Numbered from the stretch's first letter, positions 52,029 through 61,517 are shown. The stretch: DNA of 64,000 bases from Slackia equolifaciens (GCF_003725995.1 NZ_QIBX01000007.1:1-64000), one strand, 5' to 3'. Notes: a model not told the origin generated them from the letters alone. Numbers and translations are program-made.

Positions 52029-52619
52029 ATGGCCGAAACGTTTAGTCCCTTCATCGTGCGCGAAACAAGCAGCGGGTTTATTCGTAGCTCTATCTGCGAC
52101 GACATGCTCGACTTTCGCGAGATCGAGCTCGCGGGCGAGATAGATGACCCGCTGGCCAACGAGGTAATTCGCCAGATGCGCTATTTGGAGCGCGTCGATA
52201 GCTCTGCCCCTATCACGGTGTTTATCAACTCGATTGGCGGCGTAATCTCAAGCGGACTTGCCATTTACGACACCATGCGGGCGCTTCGGTGTCCCGTGCA
52301 CACGGTATGCCAGGGTTTGGCCGCGAGCATGGCGGCCGTGCTGCTTGCGGCGGGCGACCATCGGCTGATGCTCGCTCACGCCAACGTGATGATTCATGAC
52401 CCGCTGGTGGCAAGCCCCGGCATTTCCGGCAGCGCCCGCCACCTGGAATCCAAGGTGCGCAACATCATGGAGACCCGCGAGCTTATGGCTTCGATTCTGG
52501 CGAAACACACCGGCCGCACCCTGAGGGAGGTGTACGAGAAAACGGCAAACGACACCTACTTCGACGCTCGCGAGGCAATAGCGTTCGGCCTAGCGGACGG
52601 CATTCTAGAGCGCTTCTAA
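52029..52619 (+). CDS. ClpP-like serine protease
   Basis: 196 residues. The ClpP catalytic triad is complete: Ser100 in QGLAASMAAV, His123 in MIHDPL and Asp175 in NDTYFDAREAIAFGLAD. The handle helix and oligomerisation strands are present (ITVFINSIGGVISSGLAIYDTM). It should form a heptameric or tetradecameric chamber. It diverges from housekeeping ClpP (MIHDPL, and not MIHQP; no clpX or clpC next to it). It has its own GAAAGGAG site and is followed after 47 bp by the VirD4-like ATPase. Confidence 0.88.
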   Translation: MAETFSPFIVRETSSGFIRSSICDDMLDFREIELAGEIDDPLANEVIRQMRYLERVDSSAPITVFINSIGGVISSGLAIYDTMRALRCPVHTVCQGLAASMAAVLLAAGDHRLMLAHANVMIHDPLVASPGISGSARHLESKVRNIMETRELMASILAKHTGRTLREVYEKTANDTYFDAREAIAFGLADGILERF

Positions 52620-52666
52620 ATCCATATATGACGTATGAGCACATCACCAGCGAAAGCGAGGATGCT

Positions 52667-54064
52667 ATGAGCACGAAAACCGCATGCACTCCCATCACCC
52701 ATCTGCTGCCCCGTAAAGGCGAACGCATTTTGGCCGAAGGCGTGTTTGTGCGCAACGACGCGCACTCCACCGGCCTTAACAACAACGACCTGATCATAGG
52801 CACAAGCGGATCGGGCAAGACCCGCAGCTACGTGAAGCCCAATCTTCTCGCCTGCGAAGGGAGCTTTATCGTGGCCGACACCAAGGGCGAGCTCTACGGC
52901 AGCCTGCGGTGCTCCCTCGAACGCCGCGGCTACGAGGTGCAGCTGCTCGACCTTGTGAATATGGCCCATTCGCCCTGGGGGTACAACCCCTTGAGCCACA
53001 TACGCTTCGACGGGGCAGCGGGCCGCTATTCGCAGCAGGACATCATGTCGGTGGTGGCAGCTCTATGCCCCGAAGAGAGGGTCGACGATCCGTTTTGGGA
53101 TAACTCGTGTCGTCTGCAGCTTTCGGCGCTTGTGGGGTACGTGCTAGAGGCGCTCCCTCCCGACGAGCGCCATTTGGGAAGCGTTGCCGCCTTGCTGGCC
53201 ATTATGAACGAGGGCAAGAAAGGCATCAGCCTTCTGAACCTTCTGTTCTCCGAACGCGGGTACATAGACTCTCAAAGCTTTGCCGCTCAAAAGTGGAAGA
53301 TGGCAAGAGGGGTGCAGGAGGCGGACAGGACCCAAAGTTGCATTCAGGGGTTCATCGCCGAGAAGCTTGACCATTTCGCCTACGATGCACCTCTGCATCT
53401 GTTCACCTGCGAGCGCCAGGTCGATTTCGCCCGCATGGGCTCAACCAAGGTGGCGCTGTTCATCAATGTGAGCGATGTCGATCGCAGCATGGACCGCCTG
53501 ACGAACCTGCTTTATCTGCAGGCGTTGCAGAGCCTGTGCCGCGCGGCCGATGCCGAACCCGATCGCCGCCTGGGCGTTCCGGTTCGCATCGTGCTGGATG
53601 ACTTCGCCTCGAACGTTACCATTCCCGATTTCGACCGAATCGTGTCGGTCGTTCGCTCTCGCGAAATCTCGGTGAGCATCATCATCCAGAGTCTCTCCCA
53701 GCTTGAGGCCATGTATGGCAAGTCTCGTGCTGCGACCATCGTGAACAACTGCGACCACATGCTCTACCTTGGCGGACAAGATGTTGAAACGGCTCAGTTC
53801 ATAGGCATGAAGGCCAACAGGGCCGCGAGCACGATTCTGGCCATGCCGGTAGACGGCGCCTATTTGTTCGAACGTGGCGCTACGCCTCGCCAGGTGTCCA
53901 AGTTCGACCTCGATCTGCACGAGCGCCAGCTGCAGTGCGAAGCGGAGTCCGAGGCGACCCCTCGTGTGAACGGCGAAAGACCCGCGGTGCGCGGGGCGCG
54001 TGGCATCGCGCCAGAAGATTGCGCGGAGCCTGTTAAAGACCCTTCCGGCCGCGAGGCGGCATAG
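52667..54064 (+). CDS. VirD4/TraG-like ATPase without membrane anchor
   Basis: 465 residues of the type IV coupling protein / TraG family. Walker A GTSGSGKT at 45-52, FIVADTKGELY directly after, Walker B-like VRIVLDDFASN at ~305-315, and the coupling-protein string SREISVSIIIQSLSQLEAMYG with NCDHMLYLGGQD. Unlike true coupling proteins it has no N-terminal membrane helices. Such proteins form hexameric motors that move DNA-protein complexes. No relaxase, integrase or other conjugation gene is near, and its direct neighbour is a ClpP-like protease. ATG 52667 has GAGGA at 6 nt; 52628 is an alternative. Confidence 0.87.
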   Translation: MSTKTACTPITHLLPRKGERILAEGVFVRNDAHSTGLNNNDLIIGTSGSGKTRSYVKPNLLACEGSFIVADTKGELYGSLRCSLERRGYEVQLLDLVNMAHSPWGYNPLSHIRFDGAAGRYSQQDIMSVVAALCPEERVDDPFWDNSCRLQLSALVGYVLEALPPDERHLGSVAALLAIMNEGKKGISLLNLLFSERGYIDSQSFAAQKWKMARGVQEADRTQSCIQGFIAEKLDHFAYDAPLHLFTCERQVDFARMGSTKVALFINVSDVDRSMDRLTNLLYLQALQSLCRAADAEPDRRLGVPVRIVLDDFASNVTIPDFDRIVSVVRSREISVSIIIQSLSQLEAMYGKSRAATIVNNCDHMLYLGGQDVETAQFIGMKANRAASTILAMPVDGAYLFERGATPRQVSKFDLDLHERQLQCEAESEATPRVNGERPAVRGARGIAPEDCAEPVKDPSGREAA

Positions 54065-54071
54065 AGGGGCC

Positions 54072-54100
54072 GAAGGGGGCGGTGTGCTCCCTTCTTTTTT
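54072..54100 (+). terminator. Terminator of the ClpP/VirD4-like module
   Basis: GAAGGG (54072-54077) pairs with CCCTTC (54089-54094), followed by TTTTTT. Confidence 0.82.
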
Positions 54101-54238
54101 CCAGCTTGGAAACAAAATGGGGGATTGCTCGCCACAGGACCTGTGCGTCCAAAGCGCGGTGGTACTATTGCTCAATTCGAGGGAACTCACGCACGGCTGG
54201 CGCATGCGCGTCAGACACGCCAAAGAAGGATGCAGGGC

Positions 54239-54988
54239 ATGACTCAGGCTGAACAACCGCTCAATGGGTTTGAAAAGGGATTCACCGCCGCCGATGAAGC
54301 TTGCAGCGTCGTTTCGCTTGTGCATAAAGCGCAGGAAGAGGAACCGACTTCCGCGCCGGGAGAGACGTATGCTCGGGCTCGCGAACTTGGGCTACGTACG
54401 TCGCAGGGCTGCCCCTACGCCGGTATGACGTTTACCGTGCGAAAGGGCGAGCTTACGGCGCTGCGCGGGCGCGACGGCAGCGGCAAAACGGCGCTTCTGC
54501 TTACGCTCGCCGCGCGTATGACGCACAACCAGGGAGAGCTTGCCATTCTGGGCGAGCCCATGCCAAAGCGCGCCCGTAAGGTGCAGCGACGCATTGGACT
54601 TGGGCTTGTCAAAGGCGTGAACGACCTGCGCCCCAACCTGACGGTGGAGTCGACGGTCGCCGCCGAGCTGAGCCTGTTCGGCAAGCCTGCCAAACGCGAA
54701 AAAGTGGAGAGCTACCTGCGCTCGTGGCAGCTGGAAGGCGCTGCTCGCATGAACGTGGGCGACCTTCCCGCCGAAAAGCTGCAGCAGCTCGGCATCGCAT
54801 TGGGTATGGCGGGCGATCCCGAGGCGCTTGCGGTAGACGATGTGGAAACGGGTCTGACGCTGCGTCAGTCCACGCGTCTTATGGAGCTGCTTGCGCGCAC
54901 CGCGCGCGAGCGCGGCGTGGCCGTGATGGTTGCTTGCGCCAGTCGCGATCTGGCGCAGATGGCCGACTGCGTGATTGAGCTGAGTTAG
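54239..54988 (+). CDS. Degenerate ABC transporter ATP-binding protein
   Basis: 249 residues. Walker A is present (GRDGSGKTAL, ~79-88), but the signature region reads GDLPAEKLQQ instead of LSGGQ, the Walker B is ALAVDDVETG with Asp in place of the catalytic Glu, and the switch His is missing (VACASRD). It therefore may bind but poorly hydrolyse ATP. A ~55-residue N-terminal extension precedes the ATPase core. It probably pairs with the YhgE/Pip membrane protein 145 bp downstream, although a hairpin with T8 lies between. ATG 54239 follows AAGAAGGA. Confidence 0.78.
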   Translation: MTQAEQPLNGFEKGFTAADEACSVVSLVHKAQEEEPTSAPGETYARARELGLRTSQGCPYAGMTFTVRKGELTALRGRDGSGKTALLLTLAARMTHNQGELAILGEPMPKRARKVQRRIGLGLVKGVNDLRPNLTVESTVAAELSLFGKPAKREKVESYLRSWQLEGAARMNVGDLPAEKLQQLGIALGMAGDPEALAVDDVETGLTLRQSTRLMELLARTARERGVAVMVACASRDLAQMADCVIELS

Positions 54989-54993
54989 GGCAG

Positions 54994-55034
54994 GCGCCGT
55001 CGCGGGGTTCTTGTGGCGGCGCGCGGTTTTTTTT
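54994..55034 (+). terminator. Probable terminator
   Basis: GCGCCG (54994-54999) pairs with CGGCGC (55017-55022), followed four bases later by T8 (55027-55034). Confidence 0.6.
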
Positions 55035-55132
55035 GGAGCGCGCATCGTTGAGCTCCGCGAGCAAAAATCCGAGGGTTCCTCGGTCGTGGGGCTCGGACGA
55101 TTTGGCGGTACTTCGCATGATGGGGGAAGAGC

Positions 55133-57925
55133 ATGGCATTCGGAGGGTTTCGATTCGCCGGTCTTGAGCTGAAGAACATCCTGGGCGGCGCAGGCATGAA
55201 GGCGCTGCTGGTGGCGCTGGCCGTGATTCCGTGCCTGTGCGCGGCGTTCTATCTGGCGTCATACTCCGATCCGTACAAGGCGCTTGAGCGCGTGCCGGTT
55301 GCCGTGGTCAACTTGGACGAAGGCGCCACCATCAACGACGAAGAGCGCAATGTGGGCCAGGAGGTGTGCGACGACATTGCCGCGCGTTCCGATGGCCTGC
55401 AATGGAACTTCGTGAGCGCCGAGGAGGCGCAGGCGGGCATGGAGGCCGGGACGTACTACATGACCTGCACGATTCCTGCCGATTTTTCCGAGAAGATAGC
55501 CTCGGCCGATTCGGGCGATCCCAAGTCGGCCAGCATGAGCGTTGAGTACAACGAATCGCAAAATGTGACTGCAAGCCAGGCGGGTCGCAGCGTATGGCAG
55601 CAGATTCAGGGCGAAGTGACCGATTCCGTCACGCGCCAGTATTGGAATGCCGTGCTTACGCGCACGAGCGACGCAGGCCAGAGCATGGAGGAATCCGCAA
55701 CGGGCGCCCAGCAGCTCGCCGAGGGCATGGACACGGTGGTCGAGGGCAATGCGGGCATTACCGAAGGCATCGCAGGTATCGGTCAGGGCGCGGCGGCATT
55801 GCAGAGCGGCCTGGGCGCTATCGCATCGGGCGGCGACGCGCTCGCGCAGGGCACTGCGGCGCTTTCCTCCACGGGCGGACTTTTGAGCCAGGGCGCGAGC
55901 GCGCTTGCCGTGGGCACGCAGGCGCTTGCCGGTCAGACGAGTGCGTTGGGCGAGCAGACGCAGCAACTGGCTGACGGCGCCCAGGCTATTGACCAGGGCC
56001 TTGGTGCGGCGGTGCAGAGCATAGGCAGCTCCGATGATGATCTGAGTGCGGAAAACCCCACGCTGGCAGCTTCATCGCAGGCGGTGACCGATGGCCTTGC
56101 GCAGCTGTCGGACGGTCTTGCTCTGATCCAGGATGGCGCGGTGGCGCCCTTGAAGCAGGGACTTTCTGCCGTGAAGGGCTCGATTGATGACGTAGCGGGT
56201 GATTTGCATACGCTTGCCGATGATGCGGCCGCCTCCGAAGACGGCCAGCAGAGCGCGTCAAGCATTCAGGAAGCGACGGAGGCGGCGTCTGCCGTATCGC
56301 AGCACGTGTCCGATGCGCAGGAAGGCGTGGGCTCGGCAGACGAGAGCGTGTCTTCTGCCCAGGGCGATGTTGCTGCTGCCGCCAGCGCACTTAAGGAGCT
56401 TTCTGCGGCGGGCACGCTCAGCGCGCAGGATCAGGCAGCCGTGGATGACGCCCTTGCGCGCCTCGCCTCCGCCGATGAATCCCTCGCCTCTGCGGATGCC
56501 TCCCTTGGCGCCGCGTCATCGTCGCTCGGTTCCGCCGCCGAAAACGCCCAGTCAACTTCGGCGGCTATCGCAGGCATCTCGAACAGTTCGGCAGCCGGCA
56601 TATCCGCGCGGATCGAGGCGGCGGCGCAAGCGCTCGATGCGGTTTCCGCTTCTGCCATCGGCGCCAAGGATGACACGGTGTCGCTAGGTGATCTGGGTAC
56701 TGCCGACGGCGAGAGCGATTCCTCTTCGGGTGCCGACTCCGCCAAGGTCACGTTGTTTGCCGCGATCAACGGAATCGATGCCGGGCTCGACTCGACGCAG
56801 GCCGCCATTGGCGATGCGGACACGCCGGGCGCCTCGCTCGCCTTTGCGTCGAACGGCGTCACGCAGGGCATCGACGCGTTGGGCGAGGGGCTTTCGCTCA
56901 CTCAGCAGGGCACCTCGGCGCTCTCTTTGGGCACCACGGCACTCGCTGCGGCTACTCCCTTGCTCTCTGAGGGAGTCACGCAGCTCGATCAGGGCGCACA
57001 GGGCGTTGCCACGGGTCTTGAGGCGTACATAGGCGGCGTGGATGTGCTTGCCCAAAGCGTGCCCGCATTTGTGCAAGGGCTTTCAGGCGTGGCAGAGGGA
57101 ACGGGCGCGCTGGTCAGCGGCTCCAACATGCTCGCTCAGGCGTCGGGCCAGATGGGCGAGGGCCTTTCTATGGTGGGCGACGGCGTGAGCTCCATCGCCG
57201 ACCAGCTGACCGAGGATTCCGACGGACTGCATATGCCCCAGGCCGAGATCGATGATAAGGCCCAGATGATGTCGACTCCCGTGGAGCTCGACGAGGGCTA
57301 TTACACGCATGTGGATTCGTTCGCTGCAGGCATCGCTCCGTATTTCTGGGCGGTATGTTTGTGGGTCGGTTGTCTCATCGCGAGCTTCGTGCTGCGTCCG
57401 CTCGACCGTCGCCTGGTGGCGTCGGGCGCCAACCCGTTCGCGGCGGCGTTCTCGGGCTTTGCGCCCATGGCGCTGCTCGCCGCGGCTCAGTCGCTCGTGC
57501 TTATGGTGGTGCTGCAGTTCGTCTTTGGCATGCAGGTGCAGGGTGCGGCGCAGTTCTATGCGTTCGGCCTGCTCGCAGCGGTGGCGTTTGCGGCGATCAT
57601 ACAGTTGCTCTCCGCGGCGTTCGGCCTGGGTGGACGCTTGGCCGCCGTGGTGCTTCTCATGTTGCAGATCGCGTGCGCGTCGGGCGTCTTTCCCGTGGAG
57701 ACGGCGGGCGGCTTGTTCCAGGCGCTGGGCCATATCGTGCCTATGACCTACGCGATTGACGGCATGCGCCAGATTATGTGCGGCGTGGGCTTTAATGTGG
57801 CCGCGCAGGCTGCCGTGGCGCTCGCCGTGGTGGCGATCGTCGCGTTCGCGCTTACGGCGCTTGCCGCCTACAGGCGCCGCATGGTGCGGATGGCCGATTT
57901 GCATCCCGCAATGCAGTTGGGCTAA
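55133..57925 (+). CDS. YhgE/Pip-family membrane protein
   Basis: 930 residues. One N-terminal helix (~22-45), then a very long extracytoplasmic region (~46-710) that opens with the YhgE domain (VPVAVVNLDEGATINDEERNVGQEV) and continues as heptad-like Gly/Ala/Ser-rich repeats (L-x-x-G-A-x-x-L/I), and five to six C-terminal helices of the ABC-2 permease type (~725-925). Homologues include the phage infection protein of Lactococcus and genes linked to type VII secretion. With the upstream ATPase it may form an ABC-2-like exporter. Its final ~15 codons are duplicated at 59366. Confidence 0.9.
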   Translation: MAFGGFRFAGLELKNILGGAGMKALLVALAVIPCLCAAFYLASYSDPYKALERVPVAVVNLDEGATINDEERNVGQEVCDDIAARSDGLQWNFVSAEEAQAGMEAGTYYMTCTIPADFSEKIASADSGDPKSASMSVEYNESQNVTASQAGRSVWQQIQGEVTDSVTRQYWNAVLTRTSDAGQSMEESATGAQQLAEGMDTVVEGNAGITEGIAGIGQGAAALQSGLGAIASGGDALAQGTAALSSTGGLLSQGASALAVGTQALAGQTSALGEQTQQLADGAQAIDQGLGAAVQSIGSSDDDLSAENPTLAASSQAVTDGLAQLSDGLALIQDGAVAPLKQGLSAVKGSIDDVAGDLHTLADDAAASEDGQQSASSIQEATEAASAVSQHVSDAQEGVGSADESVSSAQGDVAAAASALKELSAAGTLSAQDQAAVDDALARLASADESLASADASLGAASSSLGSAAENAQSTSAAIAGISNSSAAGISARIEAAAQALDAVSASAIGAKDDTVSLGDLGTADGESDSSSGADSAKVTLFAAINGIDAGLDSTQAAIGDADTPGASLAFASNGVTQGIDALGEGLSLTQQGTSALSLGTTALAAATPLLSEGVTQLDQGAQGVATGLEAYIGGVDVLAQSVPAFVQGLSGVAEGTGALVSGSNMLAQASGQMGEGLSMVGDGVSSIADQLTEDSDGLHMPQAEIDDKAQMMSTPVELDEGYYTHVDSFAAGIAPYFWAVCLWVGCLIASFVLRPLDRRLVASGANPFAAAFSGFAPMALLAAAQSLVLMVVLQFVFGMQVQGAAQFYAFGLLAAVAFAAIIQLLSAAFGLGGRLAAVVLLMLQIACASGVFPVETAGGLFQALGHIVPMTYAIDGMRQIMCGVGFNVAAQAAVALAVVAIVAFALTALAAYRRRMVRMADLHPAMQLG

Positions 57926-58021
57926 GGGCGAATCGCCAAACCCGAAAATAGAATACCGCCAAATCCGAAAATGAAACCGCGCCAAACCCGAAAATGAAAC
58001 CGCGCCAAATCCGAAAGTGGT
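57884..58021. repeat. yhgE 3' end plus iteron-like array, left copy
   Basis: The last codons of the YhgE gene, its stop and four ~23-bp units (CGCCAAAYCCGAAAATGAAA) form a block that recurs at 59366-59480. The last unit runs into TATCAT, a possible -10 box for the ATPase gene at 58051. Confidence 0.8.
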
Positions 58022-58050
58022 ATCATATCCCCAGATAAGAGGAGGCGCGT

Positions 58051-59328
58051 ATGGTTGCTTATATTCCCCGTCTTGCAGACGGTCAATTGCAAGAAAAACT
58101 CGAACGCACAGGTGCGGTTCTGGTAAGAGGCCCAAAATGGTGCGGCAAGACGTCAACGTGTGAGCAGCAGGCGCGAAGCGCGCTTAAAATGCGTGACCCC
58201 GATGCGTATGCGGCCAATATGGAGGCGGCGCAAATAAGGCCTTCGCTCTTGTTGAGGGGGGAGCGCCCGCGTCTTATAGACGAATGGCAGGTTGCTCCTG
58301 TGCTATGGGATGCCGTAATCAACGAAGTCGATGCCGCTGGCGGTCAGCCGGGTCAGTTCGTGCTGACGGGCTCGGCAACGCCCTTTGGCCCTCATGACGA
58401 TACAAAGCCCAAGCATACCGGGACGGGTCGCATAGCCCGCATTGACATGGACACGATGACCCTGGAAGAATCGGGCGTTTCTTCGAACGAGGTGAGTCTT
58501 TCTGCTCTTTTTGGGGGACAAGCTCAGGTCGAGGGTGCTTCGAATATAAGCGTCGAGCAATACGCCGAGCTCATTTGCGCTGGAGGTTGGCCGAGCCCTA
58601 TTGCTCGTGGCACGCTCGATACAAAGGTCGCGAAAGACTATATAGGCGCAATATGCGAAAGCGATATATCCGAGGCTGCAGGGGTCGAGCTCGATCCGCT
58701 ACGTGCACGCGCGCTCTTGCGCTCGCTTGCTCGGAATAGCGCCCAGGAAGCATCGCTTGCAACGCTTTTGGCCGATGTCAAAGACGTGGGGGTTGGCATG
58801 AGCGAGCCCACGTTGCGTTCGTATCTGAATGCGCTGCGAAAGCTGTTTGTGATCGAAGACATACCTGCGTGGGCTCCCACGTTGCGCTCGCGAACGCCCT
58901 TGCGCTCGTCGGCTACGTGGCATCTTTGCGATCCGTCTCTTGCGGCAGCCGCTCTTGAGGCTAGCCCCGATGCTTTGTTGAATGATTTGGTGTCGATGGG
59001 ATATCTTTTTGAGACTCTATGCGTACGCGATTTGCGTTCTTACGTGCGCTGCATGGATGGCAGCGTTGCGCACTATCGCGACAAATCGGGTCTTGAGGCT
59101 GATGTGATATTGCGACTCAATGATGGGCGTTGGGCCGCGGTAGAGGTGAAGCTCGGTGGTGCCAAACGCATCGATGAAGGGGCTTCGAACTTGCTGACTT
59201 TGGCAGGCAAAATCGACCAGGCGAAATCCGGTGCTCCAGCGTTTTTGGCCGTTGTGACTGGCGGGCGCTATGCGTATACGCGCGAAGACGGAGTGCACGT
59301 GATCCCCCTGGGGTGCCTCTCCCACTGA
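58051..59328 (+). CDS. AAA ATPase with DUF4143 domain
   Basis: 425 residues. Walker A GPKWCGKTS (~28-36), Walker B-like RPRLIDEWQ (~75), sensor TGSATP (~107), then the DUF4143 winged-helix/nuclease-like C-terminus with E-T...YRDKSGLEADVIL and VEVKLG, where Glu, Asp and E-x-K recall a PD-(D/E)xK fold. The family is common, patchily distributed and of unclear role. ATG 58051 follows AGAGGAGG. The gene is bracketed by direct copies of the yhgE end, so it looks like an inserted cargo gene. Confidence 0.9.
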   Translation: MVAYIPRLADGQLQEKLERTGAVLVRGPKWCGKTSTCEQQARSALKMRDPDAYAANMEAAQIRPSLLLRGERPRLIDEWQVAPVLWDAVINEVDAAGGQPGQFVLTGSATPFGPHDDTKPKHTGTGRIARIDMDTMTLEESGVSSNEVSLSALFGGQAQVEGASNISVEQYAELICAGGWPSPIARGTLDTKVAKDYIGAICESDISEAAGVELDPLRARALLRSLARNSAQEASLATLLADVKDVGVGMSEPTLRSYLNALRKLFVIEDIPAWAPTLRSRTPLRSSATWHLCDPSLAAAALEASPDALLNDLVSMGYLFETLCVRDLRSYVRCMDGSVAHYRDKSGLEADVILRLNDGRWAAVEVKLGGAKRIDEGASNLLTLAGKIDQAKSGAPAFLAVVTGGRYAYTREDGVHVIPLGCLSH

Positions 59329-59365
59329 TATTGGTTCCGTTGCGCCTCATTCTCTATCCCGTACC

Positions 59366-59480
59366 GTGCGCATGGCCGATCTTCACCCCGCAATGCAGTT
59401 GGCCTAAGGGCGAATCGCCAAATCCGAAAATAGAATACCGCCAAATCCGAAAATGAAACCGCGCCAAACCCGAAAGTGGT
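59366..59480 (+). pseudogene. Remnant of a YhgE C-terminus plus iteron-like array, right copy
   Basis: Reads V-R-M-A-D-L-H-P-A-M-Q-L-A then stop, matching the end of the YhgE protein, followed by three of the ~23-bp CGCCAAAYCCGAAAATG units. Differences from the left copy within codons are mostly synonymous (TTG to CTT, CAT to CAC), so it probably derives from a related functional gene and not from a recent local copy. Confidence 0.7.
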
Positions 59481-59675
59481 CTGCATCCTGCGCTCCAGGC
59501 GGTTCGCTAGGACGGCTCCGGCCGACCTGCCGCGCGGGTATGCGTGCCGTCTGCCCGACGCGTAACGCTCCCTTCACATTGCGGCGCTACAATCTCCCGG
59601 TTCTGAACGCGTCGTTCTCTGACGCGGGCGGCCGTGCGACCGTGCGCCGCCCGCGCTGGTGGGAAGGGTACGAAT

Positions 59676-61517
59676 ATGTGCGGAATCGTCGGATATACCG
59701 GAACGCTCCAGGTCAAAGACATCCTGCTGCGCGGGCTCAAGCGCATGGAATATCGCGGTTACGATTCGGCGGGCATCGCCGTGCAAACCGCTGCCGGCAT
59801 CAATGTGAAGCATAAGGTGGGCAAGGTCGCCGCGCTTGCGAACATGGTCGACTCCATGGATATCGTGGGTACCTGCGGCATAGGCCACACGCGTTGGGCT
59901 ACGCACGGCAAACCGAGCGAGCGCAACGCGCATCCGCATACGGCCTGCGCCAACGACATCGCTGTGGTGCATAACGGCATCATCGAGAACTTTGCGAGCC
60001 TGCGCGAAGAGCTCGAGGGCCGTGGCCATGTTTTTTCCAGCGAGACCGATACCGAGGTGGTAGCGCATCTGATCGAAGAGGCCTATGAGGGCGACCTGTT
60101 CGGCGCCGTGCGCGCGGCATGCAATCGTTTGGCCGGCGCATACGCCATCGCCGCCATCTGCGAAGCCGAGCCCGGAGTGATCGTGTGCGCTCGCAAGGAT
60201 TCGCCCATCGTAGTGGGCCAGGGCAAAACCGGCGCGCTCGTGGCAAGCGACATCGTGGCGCTCATCGATGAGACGCGCGACGTGGTGGTGCTCGAAGACG
60301 ATACCTTCGCCAAGCTATCCTGCGATTCGGCCACGGGCGAGACGTCCATCGAGTACGTGGACATGGAGGGCAATGCCATCCAGCCCGAAATCACGCACGT
60401 GGACTGGGACATCGACGCCGCCGAGAAGGGCGGCTACCCCGACTTCATGCTCAAGGAAATCTACGAAGAGCCTCGTACCATCCGCGACACGCTTGCCGGG
60501 CGCATGGTGAACGGGCACCTGCAGTTCGACGAGCTTGCGCTGAACTATGACGAGCTGGCTGCCATCGATCGCGTGTACATCATCGCGTGCGGAACCAGCT
60601 ACCATGCCGGCCTCATCGCCAAGAACCTCATCGAGGCGTGGAGCCGTATCCCCTGCGAGGTGGAGGTGGCGAGCGAGTTCCGCTACCGCAACCCCATCGT
60701 AACGCCGTCCACGTTGGTGGTGGCCGTGAGTCAGTCGGGCGAGACGGCCGATACGCTGGCGGCGGTGCGCGACGCGCGCATCAAGGGCGCCAAAGTGTTC
60801 GGCATTACCAATGTGGTGGGAAGCCCTCTTGCGCGCGAGAGCGACGGCGTCATCTACATCAAGGCCAACAAGGAAATCGCCGTTGCTGCCACCAAAAGCT
60901 TCTTGGGCCAGGTGGCTGCGCTCACGCTGCTTGCCATGCTTCTGGGACAGCTGCGCGGCGGTCTCACCACGGCGCAGATCCGCATGCTGTTCCGCGAGCT
61001 CGCCGATACCGCTCAGCAGATCGAGCAGATTCTGGCCGATACCGACACCATCGAGGCTGCGGCTCTTGCGTGCAAGGATGCGCAGAACGCCCTGTTCATC
61101 GGCCGTGGCATTGGGTCAACTATCTGCTACGAGGGCGCGCTCAAGCTCAAAGAGATCAGCTACCTGCACGCCGAGGCCTACGCAGCGGGCGAGATGAAGC
61201 ACGGCCCTATCGCGCTGATTGACCCCGGGTTTCCGGTGATCGTGGTGGCCACCAAGAGCCCTACGTACGACAAGGTGATTTCCAACATTCAGGAATGCAA
61301 GGCACGTGGTGCGCTCGTGGTGGCTATCGCCACCGAAGGGGACGAGGAAATCAAGAAGCACGCCGATTACGTGATCTACATCCCCAAAGTGCGTGACTGC
61401 TTTAGCGCCATCACCGCCAGCGTACCGCTGCAGCTGTTCGCGCGCTCCATTGCGCTCGCTCGCGGCTGCGACGTAGACCAGCCGCGTAATCTTGCGAAGA
61501 GCGTGACCGTGGAGTAG
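59676..61517 (+). CDS. glmS: Glutamine--fructose-6-phosphate aminotransferase
   Basis: 613 residues. The glutaminase domain begins at the nucleophile Cys2 (MCGIVGYTG) with RWATHG and NGIIENF; two SIS isomerase domains follow (CGTSYHAG, SQSGETADTLAAVR; GRGIGSTICYEGALKLKEISY) and the C-terminus ends LAKSVTVE. It makes glucosamine-6-phosphate, the first step to UDP-GlcNAc for peptidoglycan. ATG 59676 is fixed by the need for Cys2. No glmS ribozyme is evident in the short upstream region. Confidence 0.97.
   Translation: MCGIVGYTGTLQVKDILLRGLKRMEYRGYDSAGIAVQTAAGINVKHKVGKVAALANMVDSMDIVGTCGIGHTRWATHGKPSERNAHPHTACANDIAVVHNGIIENFASLREELEGRGHVFSSETDTEVVAHLIEEAYEGDLFGAVRAACNRLAGAYAIAAICEAEPGVIVCARKDSPIVVGQGKTGALVASDIVALIDETRDVVVLEDDTFAKLSCDSATGETSIEYVDMEGNAIQPEITHVDWDIDAAEKGGYPDFMLKEIYEEPRTIRDTLAGRMVNGHLQFDELALNYDELAAIDRVYIIACGTSYHAGLIAKNLIEAWSRIPCEVEVASEFRYRNPIVTPSTLVVAVSQSGETADTLAAVRDARIKGAKVFGITNVVGSPLARESDGVIYIKANKEIAVAATKSFLGQVAALTLLAMLLGQLRGGLTTAQIRMLFRELADTAQQIEQILADTDTIEAAALACKDAQNALFIGRGIGSTICYEGALKLKEISYLHAEAYAAGEMKHGPIALIDPGFPVIVVATKSPTYDKVISNIQECKARGALVVAIATEGDEEIKKHADYVIYIPKVRDCFSAITASVPLQLFARSIALARGCDVDQPRNLAKSVTVE

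Noticed and set aside
52667-54064. Evidence for a complete integrative conjugative element
   Set aside because: Apart from the VirD4-like ATPase no relaxase, integrase, VirB4 or VirB6 gene is seen within the window, and flanking genes look chromosomal.
59481-59675. glmS ribozyme
   Set aside because: No recognisable core or P1/P2 elements near the glmS start, and the gap after the repeat remnant is short.
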